A stretch of 64,000 nt of DNA from Tessaracoccus lapidicaptus. Lineage in GTDB: Bacteria > Actinomycetota > Actinomycetes > Propionibacteriales > Propionibacteriaceae. The stretch's first letter is position 1, and each line of letters begins with the position of its first letter. The notes below the pieces were generated by a model. It was not told the origin of the DNA. It saw only the letters and a program-made list of their open reading frames with translations, and did no database searches. The stretch covers positions 1 through 64,000 of the forward strand of contig NZ_MBQD01000023.1 in the NCBI RefSeq assembly GCF_001693815.1. The letters are read 5' to 3'. The translations under genes and the position numbers were made by a program. Shown piece by piece: positions 45,810 through 56,827 of this stretch.

Positions 45810-46615
45810 CTGGCCGCGGCCTGCCCGGCGGCCTCGCGCCGCGCCTTGGCAGCCTCGACGGAGGCCTTGAGCGCGGCCATCAGGTCGACGACATCGCCGA
45901 CGGGGGCTGAGGTCTCCGACGGCGTCGGCGCCTCGGTGCCCGCGAGCTTCGCCTCGACGACCTCGAGCAGGGCCTCGCGGTAGGAGTCGGCGTACGCCTC
46001 GGGGTCGAACGTCCCCTCGAGCTGCGCGATGAGGAGCTTGGCCATCTCCAGCTCCGCGTCGGAGATCTTCACCTCCGACGACGGCGCGGCGAAGTCTCCG
46101 TCGCGGAGCTCGTCCGGCCAGTACATGGTGTGCAGCAGGAGCAGGTCGTCCTTGGGGCGGATCAGCGCCAACGATTCCCGCTGCCTCAGCGCCACCTTGA
46201 CCACCGCCACCTTGTCCTCCTTCGCCAGTGCGTCGCGAAGCAGCACGTAGGGCTTCTGGCCGGTGGCCTCGGGTTCGAGGAAGTAGGTGCGCTGGAAGAA
46301 CGTCGGATCCACCTCGTGCTCGGCCACGAACTGGACCACGTCGACGGTCTTGAGCGTGCTGAGGGGCAGGTTCGCGAAATCCTCGTCGGTGAGGATGGCC
46401 ATCCTGCCGTCCGCCGATTCGTACCCCTTCGCGAGATCTGAGTACGACACCACCTGGCCGCACTTCTCGCAGATCCGCTGCTGCCTGACCCGGCCCCCGT
46501 CCTCGGCGTGCACCTGCCGGAACGAGACGTCCTTGTCCTCCGTGGCGCCGTAGACCTTCACCGGGATCGTCACCAGGCCGAAGGACACCGCTCCCTTCCA
46601 GATCGATCGTGGCAT
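45806..46615 (-). CDS. ku: non-homologous end joining protein Ku
   Basis: A 269-residue bacterial Ku, which forms a homodimeric ring on DNA ends and recruits LigD. It has the N-terminal RSIWKGAVSFGLVTIPVKVY and a core including FLEPEATGQKPYVLLRDAL and DDLLLLHTMYWPDELRD. The C-terminal tail is alanine- and charge-rich. ATG 46615 lies one base after the stop of DUF6912, so both are on one transcript. The matching polymerase is at 39756-40697; no ATP-dependent ligase is present in the window. Confidence 0.96.
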   Translation of the reverse strand: MPRSIWKGAVSFGLVTIPVKVYGATEDKDVSFRQVHAEDGGRVRQQRICEKCGQVVSYSDLAKGYESADGRMAILTDEDFANLPLSTLKTVDVVQFVAEHEVDPTFFQRTYFLEPEATGQKPYVLLRDALAKEDKVAVVKVALRQRESLALIRPKDDLLLLHTMYWPDELRDGDFAAPSSEVKISDAELEMAKLLIAQLEGTFDPEAYADSYREALLEVVEAKLAGTEAPTPSETSAPVGDVVDLMAALKASVEAAKARREAAGQAAAS

Positions 46616-46616
46616 G

Positions 46617-47099
46617 TCACGCCCCTCCTCCGGTTGCGCGTCGGTACTCGACGACGTCGTTCCACAGCAGATCCTGACGCTGCAGCAGGTCCTGCACCTC
46701 CGGCAGCTCCCACGCGTCGTCGATGCTCAGGCCCCGCGCCGCGGCGGCGGCGGCGCCAACATCCGCGCCGGGCTCGTCGGCGAACCACGCCGTGATCGAC
46801 CGCGTCGGACACACCTCCACCACGACCTCGCCGTTCGCGGAATCCTCACCGGGTCGCACCGTCGACGGGTCGACCTCAGCGACGATCACCAGCCGGGTTC
46901 CGTGACGGGCGAGGCCCGCCACCGACGCCAGCACCATCGCCGCGTACTCGGCGTCCTCGGCCTCCCGCTCGGAGTAGCCGAGCTCGGCCAGGAGTTCGGG
47001 CGTGACGGTGTGCGCCGGACGCTCCCGCAGCGTCGTCGACCCGTCGAGCGCGCCCATGTCGTCGGCCGCGATCGGGATGAACACCAGTTGTCGCTCCAC
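46617..47099 (-). CDS. DUF6912 family protein
   Basis: A 160-residue protein of unknown function, DUF6912. It begins RQLVFIPIAADDMGAL and ends with WELPEVQDLLQRQDLLWNDV. No membrane segment or metal motif is seen. GTG 47099 is six bases after a TAGGCT leaderless promoter. It precedes Ku with a one-base gap, so it may be expressed with it. Confidence 0.82.
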   Translation of the reverse strand: MERQLVFIPIAADDMGALDGSTTLRERPAHTVTPELLAELGYSEREAEDAEYAAMVLASVAGLARHGTRLVIVAEVDPSTVRPGEDSANGEVVVEVCPTRSITAWFADEPGADVGAAAAAARGLSIDDAWELPEVQDLLQRQDLLWNDVVEYRRATGGGA

Positions 47100-47105
47100 C
47101 CGACC

Positions 47106-47111
47106 AGCCTA
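47106..47111 (-). promoter_or_regulatory. leaderless -10 element of the DUF6912-ku operon
   Basis: TAGGCT on the minus strand, six bases before GTG 47099. Confidence 0.6.
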
Positions 47112-47151
47112 GATGCAGCAGGGCGGGAATCGGAGTAGGTTCGACCGCGAC

Positions 47152-47481
47152 ATGATGCGCACGCTCGGACTCCTGTTGCTGCCGCCGCTGCTCCTGCTGG
47201 CCGGATGCGGCTCCCCGGACGCGGCTCCCGTGACGGTGGACCTCACGGTGACGGACCCGCCTGCGGCCACGCGGACGGTCGACGTGCCGCTCGGGGCGAC
47301 CCTCACCCTGCGCATCACCACCCCCACCGACGACCGCGTGCACGTGCACGGCTACGAGATCGAGGCCGACCTTCCGGCCGGTGTCGCCACGGACGTGACC
47401 TTCGACGCGTCGATGGCGGGGACCTACGAGGTGGAGTCCCACGTGACCGACGCAGTCTGGCTCGATCTGGTCGTGCGGTGA
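47152..47481 (+). CDS. cupredoxin-like lipoprotein
   Basis: A 109-residue secreted lipoprotein. The signal peptide MMRTLGLLLLPPLLLLAGCGS carries the lipobox LAGC. The mature part looks like a cupredoxin or EfeO-type beta sandwich: LGATLTLRITTPTDDRVHVHGYEIEADLPAG and the late GTYEVESH provide histidines, but no clear C-x-H-x-M copper site remains. TAGGTT at 47136-47141 is the probable -10 box with a leader of only a few bases. The stop overlaps the start of the membrane gene (GTGA), so the two work together. Confidence 0.8.
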   Translation: MMRTLGLLLLPPLLLLAGCGSPDAAPVTVDLTVTDPPAATRTVDVPLGATLTLRITTPTDDRVHVHGYEIEADLPAGVATDVTFDASMAGTYEVESHVTDAVWLDLVVR

Positions 47482-48743
47482 TCCCGCTCCACGGCATCGC
47501 CTCACGCGGGGATCTCCCGCTGCCGTTCGAGTTGGTCCTGGCGGGTGCCGCCGGCGCGTTGGTGGTCACCTTCTGGGTCGCCCTGTTCGCGTGGCGCACC
47601 CCGCGGTTCCGTGATCAGGCCGGGATCGAACTGCCGCGGCTGACCCGCGTCGTCGACTCGCCGTGGTTCTCGCGGCCGCTCCGGATCGCCGTGGGGCTGG
47701 TGTGGCTGGTCGCGGCGTTGGCACTGAGCTTCGGGCAGGACCGCATCGACAACCCCGTCTTCGGCTTCGTGTACGTGCTGGTCTGGGTGGGTCTCGTCCC
47801 CGTCTCGCTGCTCTTCGGCGGCGTCTACCGGCGCACCAATCCGCTCCGGCTGCTCCTCAGGTTCACGGGGGCGACGGCTCCGCCGGGGAGCCGGCCCGGC
47901 GGCTCGCGGCTTCCCGCAGCCGCTGCGCTGCTGGGCTTCCTGTACTTGGAGCTCGTGCAGCCGGACGGTGCGACGCTGCCCGTCCTGCGGGGCTTCGCAG
48001 CGGCATGGGTGGCCTGGGTGGTGGCCGGCGTCCTGGTCCGGGGCCAGACGTGGATCGCACGCGCCGATCCGTTCGAGGCCTACGCCTCCGCCATCGCACG
48101 TGTCTCCCCCTGGGCCCGCACCCGCAGAGGCGTTCTCCTGCTGGTGAACCCACTGCGCAACCTGGCCTCCTGGCATCCGCCGCGACACCTCGCGGTCCTC
48201 GCAGCGGTGCTCCTGGGTGGCACGCTGTTCGACGCCCTCTCCAACACCTCCTGGTGGGTCCGCGCCACGCAGGACCTCGCGGGGTGGGCCGGCTGGCTGG
48301 CCGCGACCGCCGGTCTCCTCGGTGCGGTCACACTCATCGGCGCCCTGTTCCATCTCGGCACCCGGCCCTACCGCGGACTCGGCCCCGATCAGCTGGCACC
48401 GGGGCTCATCCCGCTGGTGGCGGGCTACGCGCTAGCCCACTACGGCACGATGCTCTACCTCGACGGGCAGCGCACGCTCTTCCGATTCAGCGACCCGCTG
48501 GGCCAGGGCTGGGACCTGTTCGGTCTCGCGGAGGCGGCGCCGGCCACGGGGCTCTTCGCGTATCCCACCGCGATCGCCGTCGCCCAGGTGCTCACCATCG
48601 TGACGGGGCACGTCGCGGGGGTGCTCGTGACGCACGACATCGCGCTGCGCTCCGGGGAGCAGCGGGTGGCCGTGCACGTGCCGCTGCTGGCGGTGATGGT
48701 GGTGTTCACCGTCGGCGGTCTCACGCTGATGTTCGGGGGCTGA
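47478..48743 (+). CDS. polytopic membrane protein paired with a cupredoxin-like lipoprotein
   Basis: A 421-residue protein with about ten to twelve hydrophobic helices, starting GTG 47478 inside the lipoprotein stop. Loops contain RTNPLRLLLRF, RADPFEAYASAIARVSPW and RTLFRFSDPLGQGWDLFG. I do not recognise a characterised family; similar actinobacterial proteins are sometimes labelled fenitrothion hydrolase, which I would not trust. The obligate pairing with a lipoprotein having a cupredoxin-like fold suggests a metal- or envelope-related role. Confidence 0.78.
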   Translation: MIPLHGIASRGDLPLPFELVLAGAAGALVVTFWVALFAWRTPRFRDQAGIELPRLTRVVDSPWFSRPLRIAVGLVWLVAALALSFGQDRIDNPVFGFVYVLVWVGLVPVSLLFGGVYRRTNPLRLLLRFTGATAPPGSRPGGSRLPAAAALLGFLYLELVQPDGATLPVLRGFAAAWVAWVVAGVLVRGQTWIARADPFEAYASAIARVSPWARTRRGVLLLVNPLRNLASWHPPRHLAVLAAVLLGGTLFDALSNTSWWVRATQDLAGWAGWLAATAGLLGAVTLIGALFHLGTRPYRGLGPDQLAPGLIPLVAGYALAHYGTMLYLDGQRTLFRFSDPLGQGWDLFGLAEAAPATGLFAYPTAIAVAQVLTIVTGHVAGVLVTHDIALRSGEQRVAVHVPLLAVMVVFTVGGLTLMFGG

Positions 48744-48753
48744 CCGGCCGAGC

Positions 48754-48837
48754 TGTTGTCCGCCGGTGCGCGGGTGTTGTCCGGAGCGCCGGAGGTGTTG
48801 TCAGGTCGGGGGCAGGTGTTGTCTGGGCCACGCGGGG
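48754..48837. repeat. four 21-bp direct repeats with TGTTGTC heptamer
   Basis: TGTTGTC occurs at 48754, 48775, 48796 and 48817, exactly 21 bases apart, each but the first followed by a base and GG. The rest of each unit is GC-rich and diverged. The array fills most of the 133-base gap between the membrane gene and the next leaderless promoter. A 21-bp period places each heptamer on the same DNA face. Confidence 0.75.
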
Positions 48838-48863
48838 GCGCGGGGAGCCCGGACGCACGTCAC

Positions 48864-48869
48864 TAGCGT
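48864..48869 (+). promoter_or_regulatory. leaderless -10 element of the Rv3235-like gene
   Basis: TAGCGT is followed by seven bases and ATG 48877. It begins 27 bases after the end of the 21-bp repeat array. Confidence 0.6.
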
Positions 48870-48876
48870 CCACGGC

Positions 48877-49253
48877 ATGAGCCTCCCCAGACCCGTGAGC
48901 ATCGTGTCCCGCCCAGCGCCGGCGCAGCCGGTCCGCGCGCCGCGCCAGGCGTTGTCCCTGGCCGGCGCCGTCGTCGAGACCATCCTGGGGCGTCGGCCCC
49001 TGCATCAGCTCAGACCGCACCTGAGCGGCCACGCCTTCCTCAGCCTGGCGCGCTACGTCGAGGACCCACATCTGCGACGGGCGGCCATCCGCCGCGTTCG
49101 CTCCCAGATGCCCACCGAGCGGGCCGTCGAGGCGAGTGTGACGCTCGACCTCGACGGGAGGGCGCTGACGTGCGTGCTCCGCCTGGACGTCCGCCGCGGT
49201 GCCTGGCGCTGCACGCATCTGACGGTGTTGACCCCGCTCGGGGCCGTCGCTGC

Positions 49254-49257
<4 letters not shown>
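48877..49257 (+). CDS. Rv3235 family (DUF6459) protein
   Basis: A 126-residue protein similar to the mycobacterial Rv3235 group found near secA. It has a basic, proline-rich N-terminus and a core [40 protein letters not shown] and WRCTHLTVL. The function is unknown. The start is fixed by a leaderless promoter; a longer in-frame reading would run through the repeat array. The stop shares CTAG with the convergent secA. Confidence 0.82.
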
Positions 49258-51992
<2,735 letters not shown>

Positions 51993-52048
51993 GAAGAGGT
52001 TCCTCACCTTCCGCGTCCACCGCGACGTCCACGGCGATACCGCTGGCC

Positions 52049-52054
52049 ATCCTA
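52049..52054 (-). promoter_or_regulatory. secA -10 element
   Basis: TAGGAT on the minus strand implies a leader of about 50 bases before ATG 51992. Unlike other genes here, the transcript is not leaderless. Confidence 0.45.
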
Positions 52055-52131
52055 ACGCCAGCGGCAAAGGGGCGGAGACCGCCGTGCCCCGGCCGGGGGC
52101 CGGGGCACGGGGTTGCTCGTCGGTGTCGGAC

Positions 52132-52737
52132 TCAGGAGACGTTCAGGTGGATCACGCCGTAGTTGTAGGCCTTGCGCCGGTAGACCACCGACGGGCGCCC
52201 TGTGTCGGCGTCCTGGTAGAGGAAGAAGTCGTGCCCGACCAGTTCCATCTCGTCCAGCGCCTGGGCGAGGGTCAGCGGGGCCGTACTGAACTCCTTCTCG
52301 CGCACGACGAGGGGGCCGTCGCCCGTCACGACCAGGCCGGCCACGGAGTGCGTCTCCACGCCGTCGCCGTTGAGGCTCTCGGCCTCGGTGGGGGTCGCGA
52401 CGACGTCTGGGACGGCCGCGGCCCGGAGCCCACGGTGGGTTTTGCGCCGGTCGGCCGCCTTGCGCAGCTGGCTCTTGAGTCGGTCGAGGGCCGTCTCGAA
52501 AGCCTGGACCTTGTCGTTCGAGCGGGCCTCGGCCCGCACGACGGGTCCGCGGCTGCGTAGCGTCAGCTGCACCTCGACGGCGTCTGAGGGGTCCTTGGTC
52601 CCCTCGGAGGCATGGAACTCGACCTCGACGCGAATCACCCTGTCCCGCAATCGCTCGATAGTGGCCAGCCGCTCGGTGACCAGTTCCTTCAGCTCGGGAT
52701 TGATCGTGCAGTGCCGACCTGTGACGACGATGTCCAT
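52132..52737 (-). CDS. hpf: long-form ribosome hibernation promoting factor
   Basis: A 201-residue protein that dimerises idle 70S ribosomes into 100S particles. The N-terminal S30AE domain (about 1-105) has [20 protein letters not shown] and [22 protein letters not shown] variable linker precedes the C-terminal dimerisation domain (about 145-201) with [20 protein letters not shown] and [22 protein letters not shown] 52737 has GGAGGAA upstream. It precedes secA but is separated by 139 bases. Confidence 0.95.
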   Translation of the reverse strand: MDIVVTGRHCTINPELKELVTERLATIERLRDRVIRVEVEFHASEGTKDPSDAVEVQLTLRSRGPVVRAEARSNDKVQAFETALDRLKSQLRKAADRRKTHRGLRAAAVPDVVATPTEAESLNGDGVETHSVAGLVVTGDGPLVVREKEFSTAPLTLAQALDEMELVGHDFFLYQDADTGRPSVVYRRKAYNYGVIHLNVS

Positions 52738-52811
52738 CGTTCCTCCGTCTGTCGTGGGGCCTGTCGGCCCATCTCGGCCGTGCCCGGTGCCTTCCGGGGC
52801 ACGGATGGCAC

Positions 52812-52847
52812 AAGCCGCAGGGTCCCCGTTGAACGGGCCTGCGGCTT
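52812..52847 (-). terminator. strong hairpin between comF and hpf
   Basis: AAGCCGCAGG (52812-52821) pairs with CCTGCGGCTT (52838-52847), and the loop itself holds a CCCGTT-G-AACGGG stem. It is placed to end comF transcription. There is no U-run, as is common in actinobacteria. Confidence 0.6.
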
Positions 52848-52904
52848 CTCCATGAATCAACGCTACCCCCATCGAACAACCCTGTCAGGAGCGAAACCAG
52901 ATCC

Positions 52905-53531
52905 TCAGGCATAGTCGGCGTCCGCGATGACCGCCGCTCCCACGACGACGACGCCCGCGGCACGCAGCGCCCGGACCGCCTCGCGGAGCGATGCGCCCGT
53001 GGTGACGACGTCGTCGACGACCACGACGGGCCGCGGGCTCGGGCGGCCCGCCATCGACCCGGCCAGGTTGGCCGCGCGGGCCTCACGGCCGAGTTCCTCC
53101 TGGTCCCGACCCGAAACCGCGCGGACCAGCAGCGTCGCCGTAGGCAGGCCGAGGCGACGGGCGGCTCCCCGGGCCAGCCTGAGCGCGTGGTCGTCGCCTC
53201 GGGCGCGCACCGCCGATGGCCGGGACGGGACGGGCGTGAGGATGGTCCCGTGCGGCGGCGAGAGGCCGGCGACGGCGCGGGCGAGCAACTCCGACAACAT
53301 TCCGGCCAGATGGAGGGCTCCGTCGTCCTTGTAGCGCGGCACGACGTGGTTGAGCACCGGTCGGTAGGCGCAGGCCGCGGTCAGGGGTGTCTCGAGGCCG
53401 CGGTCGAGGTGGCGGACTGAACCCTCCAGCGCCTCGAGGCAGTCGCGGCAGAGGCCCCACCCCGGCGCGCGGCACCCGGGGCAGGCCGCACCCAGGAGGA
53501 GGTCGGCGGCAGCGTCGATGAATCTGTGCAT
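52905..53531 (-). CDS. ComF-family phosphoribosyltransferase-like protein
   Basis: A 208-residue protein with an N-terminal zinc finger (CPGC and CRDC, residues about 17-31) and a phosphoribosyltransferase fold whose PRPP-binding loop is VVVVDDVVTTGASL. ComF proteins act in DNA uptake in competent bacteria; in actinobacteria the role is uncertain. No other competence gene is in view. It lies between lpqB and hpf, the conserved actinobacterial order. The ATG has CACCAT six bases upstream, a one-mismatch leaderless promoter. Confidence 0.9.
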   Translation of the reverse strand: MHRFIDAAADLLLGAACPGCRAPGWGLCRDCLEALEGSVRHLDRGLETPLTAACAYRPVLNHVVPRYKDDGALHLAGMLSELLARAVAGLSPPHGTILTPVPSRPSAVRARGDDHALRLARGAARRLGLPTATLLVRAVSGRDQEELGREARAANLAGSMAGRPSPRPVVVVDDVVTTGASLREAVRALRAAGVVVVGAAVIADADYA

Positions 53532-53579
53532 GGCGTCATGGTGGGCGGCGTCCTCGCCCGGTCACCACTGTCCACAGCC

Positions 53580-55271
53580 TCAGCTGGCGTAGGCGATGGC
53601 GGCGATGTCCTCGGCGAGTCGCGTCCATCGGGTGCGGGCCTCATAGCGCCAGACCGTCCCCGCAGCCGTCCTGGTGGCGATGGCCCCGCCTCCGAGGCGG
53701 GCGTTGGCGGTCAGCCCGGCGACGTCGCCGGAGAACGGCCCGAGCTCCTCGACGAGCGAGCCGTCGATCTCGACCGAGTAGACCGAGCGCAGCCCGTCGC
53801 TGGTGGCCGCGACCGCGAGGGAGGTCTCCGCCTGCCAGGCCACCGCGGAGACGTCGGTGAGCGACTGCCCGGACGTGTCCACCATGGGCAGCGGCGCCCA
53901 TCCCGTGACCGTGACGGGCGTCGTCGGCAACACCTGGGCCATGCCCAGCCGGCCGGTGTCGTCTGACCCGACGAGGAGGGCGATCCTCGCCCGGGCCGGT
54001 GACACCGCGAACTCCAGGACCTCCAGTCCCACGGGCAGATCGAGGGACACCAGCTCGACAGAGCGCTGCCGGTCCACCGTCAGCAGCACGGGGCGGCCGG
54101 AGGGTCCGTCGGCGAGCAACCAGAGGACCCCCAGCGAGAAGCTGGGCGACCTGAGGTTCGTGTAGCCCGTCTCCACCCGGGTGAGCTCGGACCCGGGGGC
54201 CCCGACGGCCAGCACTGTGCGGGAGTCGTCGATGATGGCGGCCTCGCCGTCCAGGGACACCGCGATGTCGGCGACAGGCAGGTCGACGTTGCGCCATCGC
54301 TCGACCTGGCCGTCGCCCGTCAACCGGCCGGGGGCGCCGTCGTCGACGGCGAAGAGATCGACCGAGGCGGCCCGGGACAGGATCTGGTAGCCCTGCTGCC
54401 CGGCGAGCTCGAGCACCCCGTCGGCACGGCTCCCCGGCAGGATGAACGGAACCCCGTCGTTGGTGACCACCAGCCCTGTGGCGCGGGGGATGGCCGTGAG
54501 CGACCACATGAGTTGGGCCCCCAGCCTGCGGCGCGCGTCGTCGCCGAGCCGCTCGGACAGGCCGGCCAGGTCCACGGTGACGACGCCGTCGGAGTTGAGG
54601 CTGGCTCCGGCGGCCCCCAGCCTGACTCCGTTGGGCAGCGCGTTCGACACCGCCTGGGCGACAGTAGGCGACGGGCCCGCGAGGAGGGCCTCGACGATCG
54701 CCTCCGGGGTGACGCGGGTCTCCGGCAGGTGGATCGGATCCGGCACCACGTGCCCGCCGGCCCGGGCCAGGTAGTACAGGGTGATCCGCTGGTAGTAGCG
54801 CTCGAAGATGTAGCGGGTGAGGAGCAGCCCGGGTGGTGGCGCCGCGATGCGCCACTCCCCGTCGAGCTCCGTGAGCGTGAACTGGTGCACGAATGGCGCG
54901 GCGGCGGCGGTGTAATGCCCGTGCAGGTCCAGCGTGCCGAGCCGCTGGCCCGTCAACGAGGCCATCTCGCCGTCGCCGGTGACGGTGGCGTCGACGACGG
55001 TGGCCGACGCGGGGTCCCACTCCTCGGCGGCGGCCGGGGTCAGGTACTGGCGGGCGACGGCGTAGTCACCCTCCGGCGCGGCCATGGCCTGGAGGAAACC
55101 CTCGACGAGTCGCGCGGGCGCCACCCCTGCCTCGGGCGGCTGCGGGGCGATGTCGATGCCGCGGGGCTGGGTGGAGACCGGCACCTCCTCGATGGGGCCG
55201 GCCGTGGGGATCCCGGTGCATCCGGCGGACAGCAGCACCAGCAGCGTGATCAGAGCTCCGAGCGGTCTCAT
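53580..55271 (-). CDS. lpqB: lipoprotein LpqB
   Basis: A 563-residue surface lipoprotein that modulates the MtrB sensor. The signal peptide ends in lipobox LLSAGC (C18). A GerMN domain lies at about 165-290 (ITLYYLARAGGHVVPDPIHL, then VTPEAIVEALLAGPSP), followed by a C-terminal beta-propeller-like LpqB domain. ATG 55271 overlaps the mtrB stop (ATGA), so sensor and modulator are coupled. Confidence 0.94.
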   Translation of the reverse strand: MRPLGALITLLVLLSAGCTGIPTAGPIEEVPVSTQPRGIDIAPQPPEAGVAPARLVEGFLQAMAAPEGDYAVARQYLTPAAAEEWDPASATVVDATVTGDGEMASLTGQRLGTLDLHGHYTAAAAPFVHQFTLTELDGEWRIAAPPPGLLLTRYIFERYYQRITLYYLARAGGHVVPDPIHLPETRVTPEAIVEALLAGPSPTVAQAVSNALPNGVRLGAAGASLNSDGVVTVDLAGLSERLGDDARRRLGAQLMWSLTAIPRATGLVVTNDGVPFILPGSRADGVLELAGQQGYQILSRAASVDLFAVDDGAPGRLTGDGQVERWRNVDLPVADIAVSLDGEAAIIDDSRTVLAVGAPGSELTRVETGYTNLRSPSFSLGVLWLLADGPSGRPVLLTVDRQRSVELVSLDLPVGLEVLEFAVSPARARIALLVGSDDTGRLGMAQVLPTTPVTVTGWAPLPMVDTSGQSLTDVSAVAWQAETSLAVAATSDGLRSVYSVEIDGSLVEELGPFSGDVAGLTANARLGGGAIATRTAAGTVWRYEARTRWTRLAEDIAAIAYAS

Positions 55272-56827
55272 CTGCCGACCTCCAGCTGATCGTCGTCGAG
55301 GGGGATGACGGGCAGGGGCGACGCGGACAGATCGTGCTCCGGATCGCGCGGCACGGTGAGCCGGAACTGGGCGCCGCGGCCGGGCCTCCCCCAGGCCGTG
55401 AGCCAGCCTCGGTGCAGCCGGGCGTCCTCCATGGAGATGGCCAACCCGAGCCCGGAGCCACCGACGATCCGGGTTCTGCTGGGATCGGCCCGCCAGAACC
55501 GGTCGAACACCCGTGCGGCGTGCTCGGCCTCGAAGCCCACGCCGTGGTCGCGGACCGTGACGGCGACGGCGTGCTCATCGGCCGCGACCACCACATCCAC
55601 CGGCCTGCCCTCCGCGTGCTCGATCGCGTTGGTGATGAGGTTGCGCAGGATCCTGCGGATCCGCCGCGAGTCGACCATCGCGGTGGTGTCCCGGCCGCGC
55701 CGCTGCAGGCTGAGGGGGACCCCTGCTGCCTCAGCCATCGCCCGCGCGGCCGCGACCTCCGACTCGACCAGCGCCGCGACGTCCATGTCCTCGAGCGTGA
55801 GCACGGCGGCGCCCGCGTCGAACCGGGAGATCTCCAGCAGGTCGGCGAGCATCGCGTCGAAGCGCTCGATCTCGCTGTGCATCAGCTCGGCGGAGCGGGC
55901 GGTGAGCGGATCCAGCGCGTAGCGGGAGTCGTGGATCATGTCAGAGGCCATCCTGATGGTGGTCAGGGGCGTGCGCAGCTCATGGGACACGTCGCTGACG
56001 AACCGCTGCTGCAGCGTCGAGAGGGTCTCCAGCTCGCGGATCCGCTGCTGCAGCTGGGCCGCCATGCGGTTCATGGACTTCGCCAGGCTCGCCAGGTCGT
56101 CGGTGCCGCGCACGGCCATCCGCTCGCCCAACTCCCCCGACGCCAACCGCAGCGCCGTCTGACTGGCCCGGCGCACCGGTCGCACCACCTGGTGCGTCAC
56201 CAGGTAGGCGACGAGGGCGAGAGCCGCCGCCAGAGCCACACCGGTCCCGGCCACGGCGCCCTGCAGGACGCGGAGCGTCTGGGTCTCCGTCGTCATGGGG
56301 AAGATGTAGTAGACGGGATACCGCTCCCCCGTCGCCCCCACGAGCGCGGAGCCGATCGCCCAACCGGGCTCGGGAGCCACCCCGGGATCGGTGAAGACGA
56401 CCTGGGTCGGCGTCACGAACATCCCCTCCGACGACTCCACGCGCTCGACGAGATCGGTGGGAACGGACTCGGAGCGGATGCCGGTGGACACCAGGCGTGA
56501 CGTGGGGCCCTCGATGACCACGCGGTACTGGGCGGCCTGGGCGTCTGCCAGGTCGGCCAGGCGGTTGAGCGCCTCGTGGACGGCGACGCCCCGGTTCTCC
56601 GGGCTGCGCAGCTGGGCCTGCATGAACGCGTACACGCCGGCCGCTTCGTTGAGCGACGCGCTCTTCTTGGCGGCCACGACGCCCGCCGTCGCCTGCTGGA
56701 GCAGGACGACGCCAGCGAGGACCATGAGGAGCATCGACAGACCCAGAGTGGAGATGAGTACCCGCAGCGGCAGCGACCGCCACCACAGTCGGCGCACCCC
56801 GCCCTGGGTCCTACGCCCTCGGCTCAC
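55268..56827 (-). CDS. mtrB: sensor histidine kinase MtrB
   Basis: A 519-residue membrane kinase controlling envelope and division genes through MtrA. Two transmembrane helices (VLISTLGLSMLLMVLAGVVLL and GTGVALAAALALVAYLV) flank an extracellular domain. A HAMP domain follows (residues about 205-260), then the HisKA site SDVSHELRTPLTTIRMA. The HATPase_c domain has NLITNAIEHAEG, VRDHGVGFE and GGSGLGLAI. The GTG start lies 17 bases inside mtrA. Confidence 0.95.
   Translation of the reverse strand: MSRGRRTQGGVRRLWWRSLPLRVLISTLGLSMLLMVLAGVVLLQQATAGVVAAKKSASLNEAAGVYAFMQAQLRSPENRGVAVHEALNRLADLADAQAAQYRVVIEGPTSRLVSTGIRSESVPTDLVERVESSEGMFVTPTQVVFTDPGVAPEPGWAIGSALVGATGERYPVYYIFPMTTETQTLRVLQGAVAGTGVALAAALALVAYLVTHQVVRPVRRASQTALRLASGELGERMAVRGTDDLASLAKSMNRMAAQLQQRIRELETLSTLQQRFVSDVSHELRTPLTTIRMASDMIHDSRYALDPLTARSAELMHSEIERFDAMLADLLEISRFDAGAAVLTLEDMDVAALVESEVAAARAMAEAAGVPLSLQRRGRDTTAMVDSRRIRRILRNLITNAIEHAEGRPVDVVVAADEHAVAVTVRDHGVGFEAEHAARVFDRFWRADPSRTRIVGGSGLGLAISMEDARLHRGWLTAWGRPGRGAQFRLTVPRDPEHDLSASPLPVIPLDDDQLEVGR

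Noticed and set aside
48744-48876. 21-bp repeats as a CRISPR array
   Set aside because: Only a seven-base core is conserved, the period is 21 bases, and no cas genes are present.
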